Below, piece by piece: positions 1-6,898 of a DNA stretch of 19,126 nt. Source of the DNA: JANYIP01 sp031394045 (GTDB taxonomy: Bacteria; Actinomycetota; Actinomycetes; Prado026); NCBI GenBank assembly GCA_031394045.1, contig JANMWN010000023.1, positions 1 through 19,126 on the forward strand. The letters are read 5' to 3'. Under the pieces are notes generated by a model, which saw only the letters and a program-made list of their open reading frames with translations, did not search any database and was not told the origin of the DNA. Position 1 is the stretch's first letter, and each line of letters opens with the position of its first letter. The translations under genes were made by a program, and so were the position numbers.

Positions 1-1
1 C

Positions 2-196
2 CAGGCCCACCACGTGACCTGGTGGGACCACGGCGGCCAGACCAACGTCTCGGAGATGACCCTGGTCTGTGATCACTGCCACGACCTGGTCCACCACCAC
101 GGCTGGACCATCACCATGACCAACGGCCAACCCCAATGGCAACCACCGGCGCACCCACCACCCCCCGACATCGAACCCCCCGGAGACCTTCTCTAG
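2..196 (+). CDS. HNH endonuclease, C-terminal fragment (13E12/DUF222 type)
   Basis: This is the 3' end of a gene that begins before the window. The reading frame is open from position 2. It encodes a typical HNH nuclease core: AHHVTWWDHGGQT, then CDHCHDLVHHHGW, giving the paired His of the first strand and the Cys/His set that holds the metal-binding ββα fold. In the actinobacterial 13E12/DUF222 family this core sits at the C-terminus of a 400-500 residue protein, which fits the stop here. A proline-rich tail (QPPAHPPPPDIEPP) follows the domain. These proteins are often multicopy, and their cellular role is not settled. The stop codon shares the tetranucleotide CTAG with the stop of the convergent oxidase gene. 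The assignment to HNH is firm; the DUF222 N-terminus is inferred because it lies outside the window. Confidence 0.85.
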   Translation, partial: QAHHVTWWDHGGQTNVSEMTLVCDHCHDLVHHHGWTITMTNGQPQWQPPAHPPPPDIEPPGDLL

Positions 197-1476
197 GGCC
201 GCCCCAAGCACGCGTCCACGAAACGGTTCCGGAACTTCCGGCCCGGATCGAACCTGTCGATCAGCCGAACGAAGTCGTCGAGCCGTGGGTACAGCGGAGC
301 CAGCTGGTCGGCGGCCATGACGAAGACCTTGCCCCAGTGCGGTCGCGCGCCGAACTCCGCCAGTCGATCCTCGACCGCGACGAGGACGGAGCCGACCGCA
401 GTCTCGTCCTTGACCCAGGTGAAGTGGATGGCGACGCAGTCCCGCTCGAAGCTGGGACTGAGCCAGAGGTCGTCGGCCGCGACGGTGCGAACCTCCGAGA
501 CCTGGAGCACGGGGGCGAGGAGCGAGCCGAGCTCGGCCACGGCACGCAGGGCAGCGACGGCATGCACGCGCGGCAGCAGGTACTCGGACTGCAGCTCCTC
601 GCCGTGGCTGGGGGTGAACTCGAGCCGAAAGTGCGGCAGCCGCTGGTTCCACAGGCCGGGTACGCCGAGCTGCTCGGTGCAGACGGTGCCTGCGCGGTCC
701 GACAGGCCCGGGAGCGGGTGGCGTGGACCGGGGGCGGCAGTGGCTCCGTGCCAGTCCGGGGGAGTAGCAGGCTGCTCGTGGGCGCGGTGGGGATCGGGAG
801 TCTCGACCCGGCTCTTGCGCCAGACCTGGTCGAACACGGGGCGCTGCCAGTCGGTGAACAGGCTGACGCTGTAGCCGCCGGACATGATCGCGTCGAACCC
901 GTCGTCGAGCCGATCGTGCGCGAGGTTCTCGTACACGGTCTGGCTGATCTGGTACGCCGGAACGACGTCGAGGGTCAGCGAGGTGACGATGCCGAGGCAG
1001 CCGAGCGAGATGACAGCGCCGGGGAACTGGGCGCCGTCATCGCTGCGGGCGAGGGTCGTGATGTCGCCTGCCGCGGTCACCAGCTCCAGGCCGCGCACCG
1101 CCGTCGCGAGGTTCCCGTTGCGGTCGCCGGAGCCGTGCGTCCCGGTCGCGCACGCGCCTGCTACCGAGATGTGCGGCAGCGAACCCATGTTGTGCAGCGC
1201 CACGCCGTGCCGGTCGAGCTCGGCCGCCAGCTCGCCGTAGCGGATACCGCCGGCAACGGTGACGGTCCGCGCCTGGGAGTCGACGTCGATCTGGCGCGGT
1301 AGGTCGTCGAGCAGCACGAGGGCGCCGGTGGTGTCGGCGATCCGGTTGAACGAGTGGCCGGTCCCGAGCGCGCGCACCGAGGCGGCCGAGGCGACCACAG
1401 CCTGCAGCTCGGCGATGGTCGTCGGGCGGTGCACGGTGGCGGAGGCGAAGTTCACGTTGCCCGCCCAGTTACGCAC
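193..1476 (-). CDS. FAD-linked alditol oxidase, AldO/xylitol oxidase-like
   Basis: The 427-residue product resembles Streptomyces AldO (about 418 residues), a flavoenzyme of the vanillyl-alcohol oxidase fold that oxidises the terminal CH-OH of alditols such as xylitol and sorbitol with O2, giving aldose and H2O2. The N-terminal PP-loop LGTGHSFN (about 38-44) contains His41, which aligns with the AldO histidine carrying covalent FAD. The segments SLPHISVAGA (99-108) and TGTHGSG (111-117) complete the FAD site. The C-terminal substrate site shows E328, R330 (SEVRTVAAD) and K383 (HWGKVF), matching the AldO Glu/Arg/Lys set. Residues 225-262 are divergent but the frame is intact. There is no signal peptide, so it should be cytoplasmic. 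The start is GTG; an in-frame stop lies just upstream and there is no Shine-Dalgarno, so a leaderless start is likely. Related D-arabinono-lactone and gulonolactone oxidases share the fold, so the exact substrate is uncertain. Confidence 0.85.
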   Translation of the reverse strand: MRNWAGNVNFASATVHRPTTIAELQAVVASAASVRALGTGHSFNRIADTTGALVLLDDLPRQIDVDSQARTVTVAGGIRYGELAAELDRHGVALHNMGSLPHISVAGACATGTHGSGDRNGNLATAVRGLELVTAAGDITTLARSDDGAQFPGAVISLGCLGIVTSLTLDVVPAYQISQTVYENLAHDRLDDGFDAIMSGGYSVSLFTDWQRPVFDQVWRKSRVETPDPHRAHEQPATPPDWHGATAAPGPRHPLPGLSDRAGTVCTEQLGVPGLWNQRLPHFRLEFTPSHGEELQSEYLLPRVHAVAALRAVAELGSLLAPVLQVSEVRTVAADDLWLSPSFERDCVAIHFTWVKDETAVGSVLVAVEDRLAEFGARPHWGKVFVMAADQLAPLYPRLDDFVRLIDRFDPGRKFRNRFVDACLGRP

Positions 1477-1488
1477 TTTACGACGCTA
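1474..1488 (-). promoter_or_regulatory. Leaderless -10 element for the alditol oxidase gene
   Basis: On the minus strand TAGCGT (TANNNT consensus, plus-strand 1483-1488) is followed by exactly six bases and then the GTG start. In actinobacteria this spacing places the transcription start at the initiation codon. No ribosome-binding site is visible, which agrees with a leaderless message. No good -35 is seen. Confidence 0.5.
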
Positions 1489-1520
1489 TCGCAGCGACAT
1501 CGCAGTGACATCGCAGCGAC
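1488..1520. repeat. Three tandem 11-bp direct repeats in a divergent promoter
   Basis: The unit ATCGCAGCGAC occurs at 1488-1498, 1499-1509 (one change, T for C) and 1510-1520. The period is about one helical turn, so all copies face the same side of the DNA. They abut the -10 of the oxidase gene and lie just upstream of the ribosome-binding site of the DUF1697 gene. A shared operator is the natural reading, but no regulator gene is adjacent. Confidence 0.6.
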
Positions 1521-1538
1521 ACTGGCAGGATCCTGGGC

Positions 1539-2081
1539 ATGACATCGCGACTGGTGGCCCTCCTGCGCGGGATCAACGTGGGGCGCAACAAGCGGGTCGC
1601 GATGGCCGACCTTCGAGAGCTGCTGAGGGAACTTGGCTACACCGACGTGCAGACGATCCTGCAGAGCGGCAACGCGGTGTTCTCCTGCCGCTCTGGGCTG
1701 GTGTCGTCGGCCGCGTCGACCATCGAGCGGACGATCGCGGACGATCTCGCCGTGCAGTGCTCGGTGATTGTGCGGACGGCCGCCGAGATCGAGGCCACGA
1801 TCGCGGCTGATCCGTTCGGCGCCGTTGCGACGGACGGGTCCAGGTACCTCATCGGCTTCCTTTCCGCGGATGCCGTTCCGGCAGCGGCAGGGTACATCCG
1901 CGCGATCGACGTGCCCCCGGACCGGATCATCCTCGTGGGGCGCGAGGTCCACCTGTGGTGCCCGACCGGCGTGCTCGACTCACCGCTGGCCGGGCTCGGC
2001 TGGGAGAAGGCGCTGGGAGTGCCCGTGACCGTTCGCAACCAGAACACGGTCGGGATGATCGCCGGAGTGATGCGCGACTGA
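1539..2081 (+). CDS. DUF1697 domain protein
   Basis: The 180-residue product matches the DUF1697 family in length and motifs: the opening LVALLRGINVGRNKRVAMADL, the LGYTDVQTILQSGNAVF block at about 32-48, and the closing GLGWEKALGVPVTVRNQNTV. The family is widespread in bacteria, cytoplasmic, and has no established reaction. The ATG start is chosen because AGGA (1527-1530) lies eight bases upstream. It is divergent from the alditol oxidase across a 62-bp repeat-bearing spacer and converges on qcrB, with only 26 bp between stops. Codon use and GC match the neighbours, so nothing suggests recent transfer. The family call is firm; the function is unknown. Confidence 0.88.
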   Translation: MTSRLVALLRGINVGRNKRVAMADLRELLRELGYTDVQTILQSGNAVFSCRSGLVSSAASTIERTIADDLAVQCSVIVRTAAEIEATIAADPFGAVATDGSRYLIGFLSADAVPAAAGYIRAIDVPPDRIILVGREVHLWCPTGVLDSPLAGLGWEKALGVPVTVRNQNTVGMIAGVMRD

Positions 2082-2107
2082 GCTCCGCTGAGGTTCGCGA
2101 GAGTGGG

Positions 2108-3802
2108 CTAGTGGGCCTTGTCGCCGGCGCTGGGCGCGCTGGGCGCGCCGCCAGACTCGAGCTGACGCGCGTACCCGTCGGCCAGCTCTTGGGCGTGGTG
2201 CGCGCTGTGCTCGAGCTCCTCGGCGGTCGGCTTCTCGATCTGCTCACCGAAGTAGAAGCCGGACAGCTTGGCCCGGGCGCGGTCCAGCGGCGAGACCTTC
2301 GGGCGTACGCCGTTCTCGTCCGGGCTGTCGTCGAGCTCGAGCGGCTGGTAGGTGACACCGGCCAGCAGGACGGCTCGCTCCTCGTCGGACACCGGCGCGT
2401 GCAACTCGAAGAACTCGCCCGACGGCATCCGCATGATCGTGCCGGTCTCGTACCCGTGCAGGAGCTTCTCGCGGTCGCGGCGCTGCAACGCCAGGCAGAA
2501 GCGCCGGGTGAAGACGAAGACCAGCGGCGGGACGATGAAGATCATGACGCGCAGCGCCCAGGTGATCTGGTTGATCGACAGGTCGAAGTGCGTGGCGATG
2601 ATGTCGTTGTCGCCGCCCACCCAGAGCAGCATGTAGAAGGCGATAGACATGGTGCCGAGCGCGGTCCTGGTGGGTACGTTGCGGGGCCGGTCGAGCAGGT
2701 GGTGCTCCCGCCTGTCGCCGGTGGCGAACTGTTCGATGAACGGGTAGATCGCCAGCACGGTGAACAAGATGCCCGGGACGATCAGCGACGGGACAAGGAC
2801 GTTGAGGCTCAGCGTGTGACCCCAGGCGTTGAACTCCACGTTGGGCATCATCCGCAGGGCACCGTCCAGCCAGCCCATGTACCAGTCCGGTTGCGAGCCG
2901 GCCGTGATCTGGGTGGGCGTGTACGGACCGAACAGCCAGACCGGGTTGATGCTCGCGAGCGCCGACAGCAGGACCGTGATGCCGAAGACGATGAAGAAGA
3001 AGCCGCCGGCCTTTGCGGTGTAGACCGGGAACAGGCGGTAGCCCACCACGTTGCCCTCGGTACGTCCCGGGCCGGGGAACTGGGTGTGCTTCTGGTACCA
3101 CACAAGCATCAGGTGTGCGGTGATCAGGCCCAGCATGATGCCGGGGATCAGGAGCACGTGGACGATGTAGAGCCGTGGGATGAAGTCGTTGCCGGGGAAC
3201 TCGCCGCCGAACAGCAGCATCGCGGCATAGGTCCCCACCACCGGGATCCCCTGCACGATCCCCTGGGCGATGCGCAGGCCGGTGCCGGAGAGCAGGTCGT
3301 CGGGCAGCGAGTAGCCGGCGAAGCCTTCGAGGATGCCGAGCGTGAGCAGCGCGTTGCCGATCAGCCAGTTGATCTCGCGCGGCTTGCGGAAGGCCCCGGT
3401 GAAGAAGACCCGGAGCAGGTGGACAGTGATGGCGGCGAGGAACATCAGCGCAGCCCAGTGGTGGACCTGGCGCATCAGCAGGCCACCGCGTATGTCGAAG
3501 GAGATGTTGATGGTCGAGGCGTAGGCCTCCGACATCTTGATGCCGTTCAGGTCGATGAACGAGCCGTGATAGACGGCCTCGGTCATCGACGGCTTGAAGA
3601 ACAGGGCCAGGAAGGTACCCGAGAGCAGCAGGACGATGAAGCTGTAGAGGGCGATCTCGCCCAGCATGAACGACCAGTGGTCAGGGAAGACCTTGTTGAG
3701 GTTCTTCTTCAGGAACTTGGAGACACCCACGCGCTGGTCGACGTAGTCGGCAGCCGCTCCGCCGGCCTTGATGATCGGGCCGGTCTCTGCCTGCGTCGTC
3801 AT
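2108..3802 (-). CDS. qcrB: Cytochrome bc1 complex cytochrome b subunit (QcrB)
   Basis: The 564-residue membrane protein is cytochrome b of the actinobacterial cytochrome bcc complex, which oxidises menaquinol and passes electrons to the Rieske protein and dihaem cytochrome c. Haem ligand pairs are visible as H114/H128 (in QVHHWAAL and HLLRVFF; x13 spacing) and H215/H230 (YIVHVLL and TAHLMLVW; x14 spacing). The quinol-site motif is PDWY, the actinobacterial form of PEWY, in GSQPDWYMGWLDG. A long soluble C-terminal extension (about residue 420 onward) containing a membrane-proximal Arg-rich stretch is usual in actinobacteria. The ATG overlaps the qcrA stop by 4 nt, so translation should be coupled. 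It is the last gene of the ctaE-qcrCAB unit. I see no terminator in the 26 bp before the convergent DUF1697 gene. Confidence 0.97.
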   Translation of the reverse strand: MTTQAETGPIIKAGGAAADYVDQRVGVSKFLKKNLNKVFPDHWSFMLGEIALYSFIVLLLSGTFLALFFKPSMTEAVYHGSFIDLNGIKMSEAYASTINISFDIRGGLLMRQVHHWAALMFLAAITVHLLRVFFTGAFRKPREINWLIGNALLTLGILEGFAGYSLPDDLLSGTGLRIAQGIVQGIPVVGTYAAMLLFGGEFPGNDFIPRLYIVHVLLIPGIMLGLITAHLMLVWYQKHTQFPGPGRTEGNVVGYRLFPVYTAKAGGFFFIVFGITVLLSALASINPVWLFGPYTPTQITAGSQPDWYMGWLDGALRMMPNVEFNAWGHTLSLNVLVPSLIVPGILFTVLAIYPFIEQFATGDRREHHLLDRPRNVPTRTALGTMSIAFYMLLWVGGDNDIIATHFDLSINQITWALRVMIFIVPPLVFVFTRRFCLALQRRDREKLLHGYETGTIMRMPSGEFFELHAPVSDEERAVLLAGVTYQPLELDDSPDENGVRPKVSPLDRARAKLSGFYFGEQIEKPTAEELEHSAHHAQELADGYARQLESGGAPSAPSAGDKAH

Positions 3803-4833
3803 CCGCGCTCCCAGAAGCTCGGTCCGATGGGCTGGGTGAAGTCTCCCCTGGCCACCAAGTATCCCTCTGAGTCGACGGTGATCGCGAGTTGAGGCATCGA
3901 GCGGGCAGCAGGTCCGAAGATCACGTGGCCGGCGTCAGCGAGGTCGAACGTCGACTGGTGGCAAGGGCACAGCAGCGTGTGCGCCTTCTGGTCGTACAGG
4001 GCGGTCGGGCAGCCGACGTGAGTGCAGATCTTCGAGTAGCACAAGATGCCCTGGTAGTCCCAGTTCGGGCCTTGCTGCGCCCTGATTTCGTCGGGTCGCA
4101 ACCGCACCAGGACCACCGGGACCTTGGCTCGCGCGTTGAGGTTCCCCGTCTCCTCCTCGACCTTCTCAAGGTTCTCGGGTACGCACGAGACGAGGCCGCC
4201 GAACGGGATGTCTGAAGGCTTCAACGGATTGAGCGTGACGTCGCTGACGATCCGGATGTCTTTGTCCCACAACGTGTTTCGCAGCTTGTCGCCCGGCATG
4301 GGGCCGAGGTCCTTGAGCAGCGGCACAGCGAACAAAGGGGTTGCTGCGAGTGCTCCTAGAAGGGTTCGGCGGATCAGCTTGTACTGGCCGAACCCACTGT
4401 CCTCGACGCCCTCGTTGAAGTGCGCGACGGCTGTCGCGCGGTCCTCGTCGGTGCCCCGGATGGGGTGCCGCTCGGCGACCTCCTCGACGTCCGGCATCAG
4501 CTTCTTGGCCCAGTGGATCGCCCCGGCCCCGACGCAGAACAGGCCGACGCCCATCGTCATGCCCAGGAAGAAGTTCGACGCGCTGGTCTGCCCGATGAAC
4601 GGGATCAGGATCAGCTTGTCGCCTGGGATGTAGACGTACAGGAAGAAGAACACGATGGGAGCGAGTGTCCCGATCACGAACATCAGCGAGATCTGCCGCT
4701 CGGCCCGTTTGGCGGCCCGCGGGTCGACGTCGGTACGGCGGAGCTTGTGCTGGGGCAGCCCGGGCGCGAGCGGGTTGTCCGGGTGCTCGCCGCCGTGGGC
4801 GGCCGGCTCCAGGTCGTGGGAGTGGTGGCTCAT
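3799..4833 (-). CDS. qcrA: Ubiquinol/menaquinol-cytochrome c reductase Rieske iron-sulfur subunit (QcrA)
   Basis: The 344-residue product carries the Rieske cluster motifs CTHVGC (270-275) and CPCHQS (289-294). By family precedent C270, H272, C289 and H292 bind the [2Fe-2S] cluster, and C275-C291 form the stabilising disulfide. Three hydrophobic segments are visible (about 50-69, 85-107 and 157-173), the three-helix topology typical of actinobacterial QcrA. An RR pair (155-156, IRRTLLG) just before the third helix fits Tat-dependent translocation of the C-terminal domain. The N-terminus is His-rich (SHHSHD, HGGEH) and cytoplasmic. It passes electrons from menaquinol at QcrB to QcrC. The start ATG overlaps the qcrC stop by 4 nt and its own stop overlaps qcrB. 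Confidence 0.97.
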   Translation of the reverse strand: MSHHSHDLEPAAHGGEHPDNPLAPGLPQHKLRRTDVDPRAAKRAERQISLMFVIGTLAPIVFFFLYVYIPGDKLILIPFIGQTSASNFFLGMTMGVGLFCVGAGAIHWAKKLMPDVEEVAERHPIRGTDEDRATAVAHFNEGVEDSGFGQYKLIRRTLLGALAATPLFAVPLLKDLGPMPGDKLRNTLWDKDIRIVSDVTLNPLKPSDIPFGGLVSCVPENLEKVEEETGNLNARAKVPVVLVRLRPDEIRAQQGPNWDYQGILCYSKICTHVGCPTALYDQKAHTLLCPCHQSTFDLADAGHVIFGPAARSMPQLAITVDSEGYLVARGDFTQPIGPSFWERG

Positions 4834-5684
4834 GAGGTCTTCGCCCCGATCCAGACGGCAACGCCAGTGACGGCTCCGAGGCCGACGACCCAGAGGAACA
4901 GGCCCTCGCTGACCGGGCCGACCCGACCCAGCGCCATGCCCCCGGGGTTCGGCGAGGTGCGAATCGTGGTGATGTACTTGATGATCGCCTGCTTGTCCTC
5001 AACCGCGATGGTGGAGTTGGCGAAGACCGGCATCGCGCCAGGGCCGGTGAGCATCGCGGTGAACATCTGCTGCGGCGTGGCGTCCTTGAGCGAGGGCGCG
5101 GCCTGTCCGTTTGCCAGCGCGCCGCCGGCGCCGTTGTAGTTGTGGCACTGGGCGCAGTTGGTGCGGAAGAGCTGGCCGCCCTGCTGCAGGTTCGCCTGCT
5201 CGAAGTCGAGCTCCTCGGCGGAGGGGATCGCCGGGCCGGGAGCCAGCGACGCTACGTACGCCGCGAGCGCGCTGATCTCGTCCTGGGTGTAGCTGACGTG
5301 ACCGCGCTTGGCCTGTACTCCGGGAGCGGCCAGCGGCATCCGCCCGGTGCCGACCTGGAAGTCGACCGAGGCGGCTCCGACTCCGATCAGGGTCGGCGCG
5401 TTGCTGCCGCCCTGGGCGTTGAGGCCGTGGCAGGACGCGCAGCCCTCGAGGAACAGCGCCCGACCCTTGGCGATCGCCTGCGGGCTGTCGTCGGTGCCGG
5501 CCGCCGATGCGGTGCCGGCACTGGTCAGACCCGCGTACAGCCCGCCCATGACGAGCAGGCCGACGAACAGGACCAGGAAGGAGGCCATCGGGTGCCGCCT
5601 ACGGGCGGACAGGCTGGAACTGACCGACCGGGGCTTGCGGTCGCTGGCCTGGGCTGGATGTGGTTGCACGCTGCGCCCCGTCAC
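4830..5684 (-). CDS. qcrC: Cytochrome bc1 complex dihaem cytochrome c subunit (QcrC)
   Basis: The 284-residue product has two CXXCH haem c sites, CASCH (82-86) and CAQCH (177-181), with likely axial Met ligands M116 (GRMPL) and M218 (GAMPVF). An N-terminal membrane anchor (about 34-52) and a C-terminal one (about 258-280) flank the two domains, as in actinobacterial QcrC, which replaces a soluble cytochrome c by linking the bcc complex directly to the aa3 oxidase. The GTG start overlaps the ctaE stop (GTGA), which supports it; it gives an unusual 33-residue Arg/Ser-rich cytoplasmic extension (SARRRHP before the anchor). An internal start at Met33 cannot be excluded. It is the second gene of the four-gene respiratory unit. 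Confidence 0.95.
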   Translation of the reverse strand: MTGRSVQPHPAQASDRKPRSVSSSLSARRRHPMASFLVLFVGLLVMGGLYAGLTSAGTASAAGTDDSPQAIAKGRALFLEGCASCHGLNAQGGSNAPTLIGVGAASVDFQVGTGRMPLAAPGVQAKRGHVSYTQDEISALAAYVASLAPGPAIPSAEELDFEQANLQQGGQLFRTNCAQCHNYNGAGGALANGQAAPSLKDATPQQMFTAMLTGPGAMPVFANSTIAVEDKQAIIKYITTIRTSPNPGGMALGRVGPVSEGLFLWVVGLGAVTGVAVWIGAKTS

Positions 5685-6298
5685 CGGATCAGGTAGATGG
5701 TCGAGAACAGACCCACCCAGACGATGTCGACGAAGTGCCAGTAGTACGACACGACGATGGCGCTGGTGGCCTGCTCATGGGTGAAGCGCCGGGCGGCGTA
5801 CGTGCGCCCGAGGACGAACAGGAACGCGATCAGGCCGCCGGTCACGTGCAAGCCGTGGAACCCGGTGGTGAGGTAGAACGCCGAGCCGTAGTTGGTCTGC
5901 AGGGTGATGTGGTCGCGGACGAGTCCGGCGTACTCGTAGACCTGGCCGGCGATGAAGAACGCGCCCATCAGGAACGTGATGACGAACCAGCGGCGCAGGC
6001 CCTTGACGTCGCCACGCTCGGCGGCGAAGACGCCCATCTGGCAGGTGACCGACGAGAGCACCAGGACCGTGGTGTTGATCGAGGCGAACGGCCGGTCGAG
6101 GCTGTGAGTCGCCTCGGCCCATACTTCGGGACCCTGGACGGACCGGATGGTGAAGTACATCGCGAACAGCGCGGCGAAGAACATCAGCTCCGAGGAGAGC
6201 CAGACGATCGTGCCGACGCCGACGATGCTCGGCCGGTTGGCTGGCCCCCCGTGAGGATGGGGAGTCGCCGGGGGTGCAGATGCGGTTGCGGTCGCCAC
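5681..6298 (-). CDS. ctaE: Cytochrome c oxidase subunit III (CtaE)
   Basis: The 205-residue product is subunit III of the aa3-type oxidase, a membrane protein with five visible hydrophobic segments, the short form usual in actinobacteria. Recognisable family blocks are IVWLSSELMFFAALFAMYF near the first helix, TTGFHGLHVTGGLIAF, and the terminal SYYWHFVDIVWVGLF. Subunit III stabilises the catalytic subunit I rather than carrying redox centres. The GTG start is the first usable codon in frame; there is no Shine-Dalgarno. A CAGAAT hexamer six bases upstream is a near match to a leaderless -10 but lacks the leading T. It heads the ctaE-qcrC-qcrA-qcrB unit and is divergent from the receiver-domain gene across 128 bp. 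Other aa3 subunits (ctaC, ctaD) are not in the window. Confidence 0.96.
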   Translation of the reverse strand: MATATASAPPATPHPHGGPANRPSIVGVGTIVWLSSELMFFAALFAMYFTIRSVQGPEVWAEATHSLDRPFASINTTVLVLSSVTCQMGVFAAERGDVKGLRRWFVITFLMGAFFIAGQVYEYAGLVRDHITLQTNYGSAFYLTTGFHGLHVTGGLIAFLFVLGRTYAARRFTHEQATSAIVVSYYWHFVDIVWVGLFSTIYLIR

Positions 6299-6387
6299 AT
6301 CAGCATTCTGGCAGGCCCGGCGTCCGGGAGCGACCCCGACCCCCCGGTTGGTCTGGGAGTTTCGCTCTGGCCCGAAGTGACGGGTCA

Positions 6388-6412
6388 GGTCGGTCGCCGG
6401 GGCAGGCCGACC
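6388..6412. repeat. Inverted repeat GGTCGG-N13-CCGACC upstream of the receiver gene
   Basis: GGTCGG at 6388-6393 is mirrored by CCGACC at 6407-6412, two bases before the TACGAT -10 element. It covers the place where a -35 or an operator would sit, in the spacer between ctaE and the receiver gene. Six-base arms in GC-rich DNA can arise by chance. Confidence 0.35.
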
Positions 6413-6414
6413 GA

Positions 6415-6429
6415 TACGATCCGTTCGTG
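6415..6429 (+). promoter_or_regulatory. Leaderless -10 element for the receiver-domain gene
   Basis: TACGAT (6415-6420) fits TANNNT and lies exactly six bases before the GTG start at 6427. No ribosome-binding site is present. This spacing places transcription initiation at the start codon and decides the start against the much longer open frame from 6274, whose extra residues overlap the ctaE promoter. Confidence 0.6.
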
Positions 6430-6885
6430 AGTACGCACCCCGCCCAGGAGCCGAAGCCGACTGAGCCCACTCAGCCCACTGAGCCCAGCCTGACCGTCCT
6501 GGTCTACAGCGACGACCGCAGGACGCGTGCGGCGGTGCTGTCCGCCCTGGGCCGGCGACCAGGGCCGGGCCTCCCGCTGATCGAGTACTTCGAGTGCGCG
6601 ACCGAGCCGGCCGTCATCGCCCGGATGGACGCCGGCGGTGTCGACCTGGCGATCCTCGACGGGGAGGCCGTACCTGCCGGGGGGATGGGGATCTGCCGCC
6701 AGCTCAAGGACGAGATCTACCGCTGCCCCCCGCTGCTGGTCCTGGTCGGCCGCCCGCAGGACGCCTGGCTCGCGACCTGGTCGCGGGCCGATGCCGTGGT
6801 GGCCCACCCGCTCGACCCGATCGTCGTCGCCCAGACCGTCGCCGGGCTGCTCGCGCCGCGAGCCGCCGCACCGACCTCCGCCTGA
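6427..6885 (+). CDS. Degenerate response-regulator receiver-domain protein
   Basis: The 152-residue product is a receiver (REC) fold without an output domain. After a proline/threonine-rich lead (residues 8-20, with repeated TEP/TQP), the domain shows the acidic pair D29-D30 at the end of strand 1 (VLVYSDD) and D78 at the end of strand 3 (VDLAILDGE), the position of the phosphoacceptor. The switch Thr/Ser position after strand 4 (LLVLVGRP) is Gly108, and the conserved Lys of strand 5 is His127 (VVAHPLDP). Loss of these two residues suggests a pseudo-receiver that is not controlled by normal phosphorylation. The gene sits between ctaE (divergent) and trpD, 13 nt upstream of the latter and probably cotranscribed. 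The start is GTG, leaderless. The role is unknown; protein-protein interaction is most plausible. Confidence 0.75.
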   Translation: MSTHPAQEPKPTEPTQPTEPSLTVLVYSDDRRTRAAVLSALGRRPGPGLPLIEYFECATEPAVIARMDAGGVDLAILDGEAVPAGGMGICRQLKDEIYRCPPLLVLVGRPQDAWLATWSRADAVVAHPLDPIVVAQTVAGLLAPRAAAPTSA

Positions 6886-6898
6886 GCCGGGCGCGGCC

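Noticed and set aside
136..1302. 388-codon open frame on the plus strand opposite the alditol oxidase
   Set aside because: It is antisense to a gene with clear flavoenzyme motifs; its product is low-complexity and shows no domain. High GC at third positions opens such frames.
1955..3892. 645-codon plus-strand open frame opposite qcrB
   Set aside because: Its Asp/Glu/Arg-rich translation is a mirror of the qcrB coding strand and has no recognisable domain.
6274..6426. N-terminal extension of the receiver protein
   Set aside because: It would overlap the ctaE start and promoter spacer; the GTG at 6427 with TACGAT six bases upstream is better.
6638..6898. N-terminal extension of TrpD
   Set aside because: It overlaps the receiver gene in another frame and exceeds normal TrpD length.
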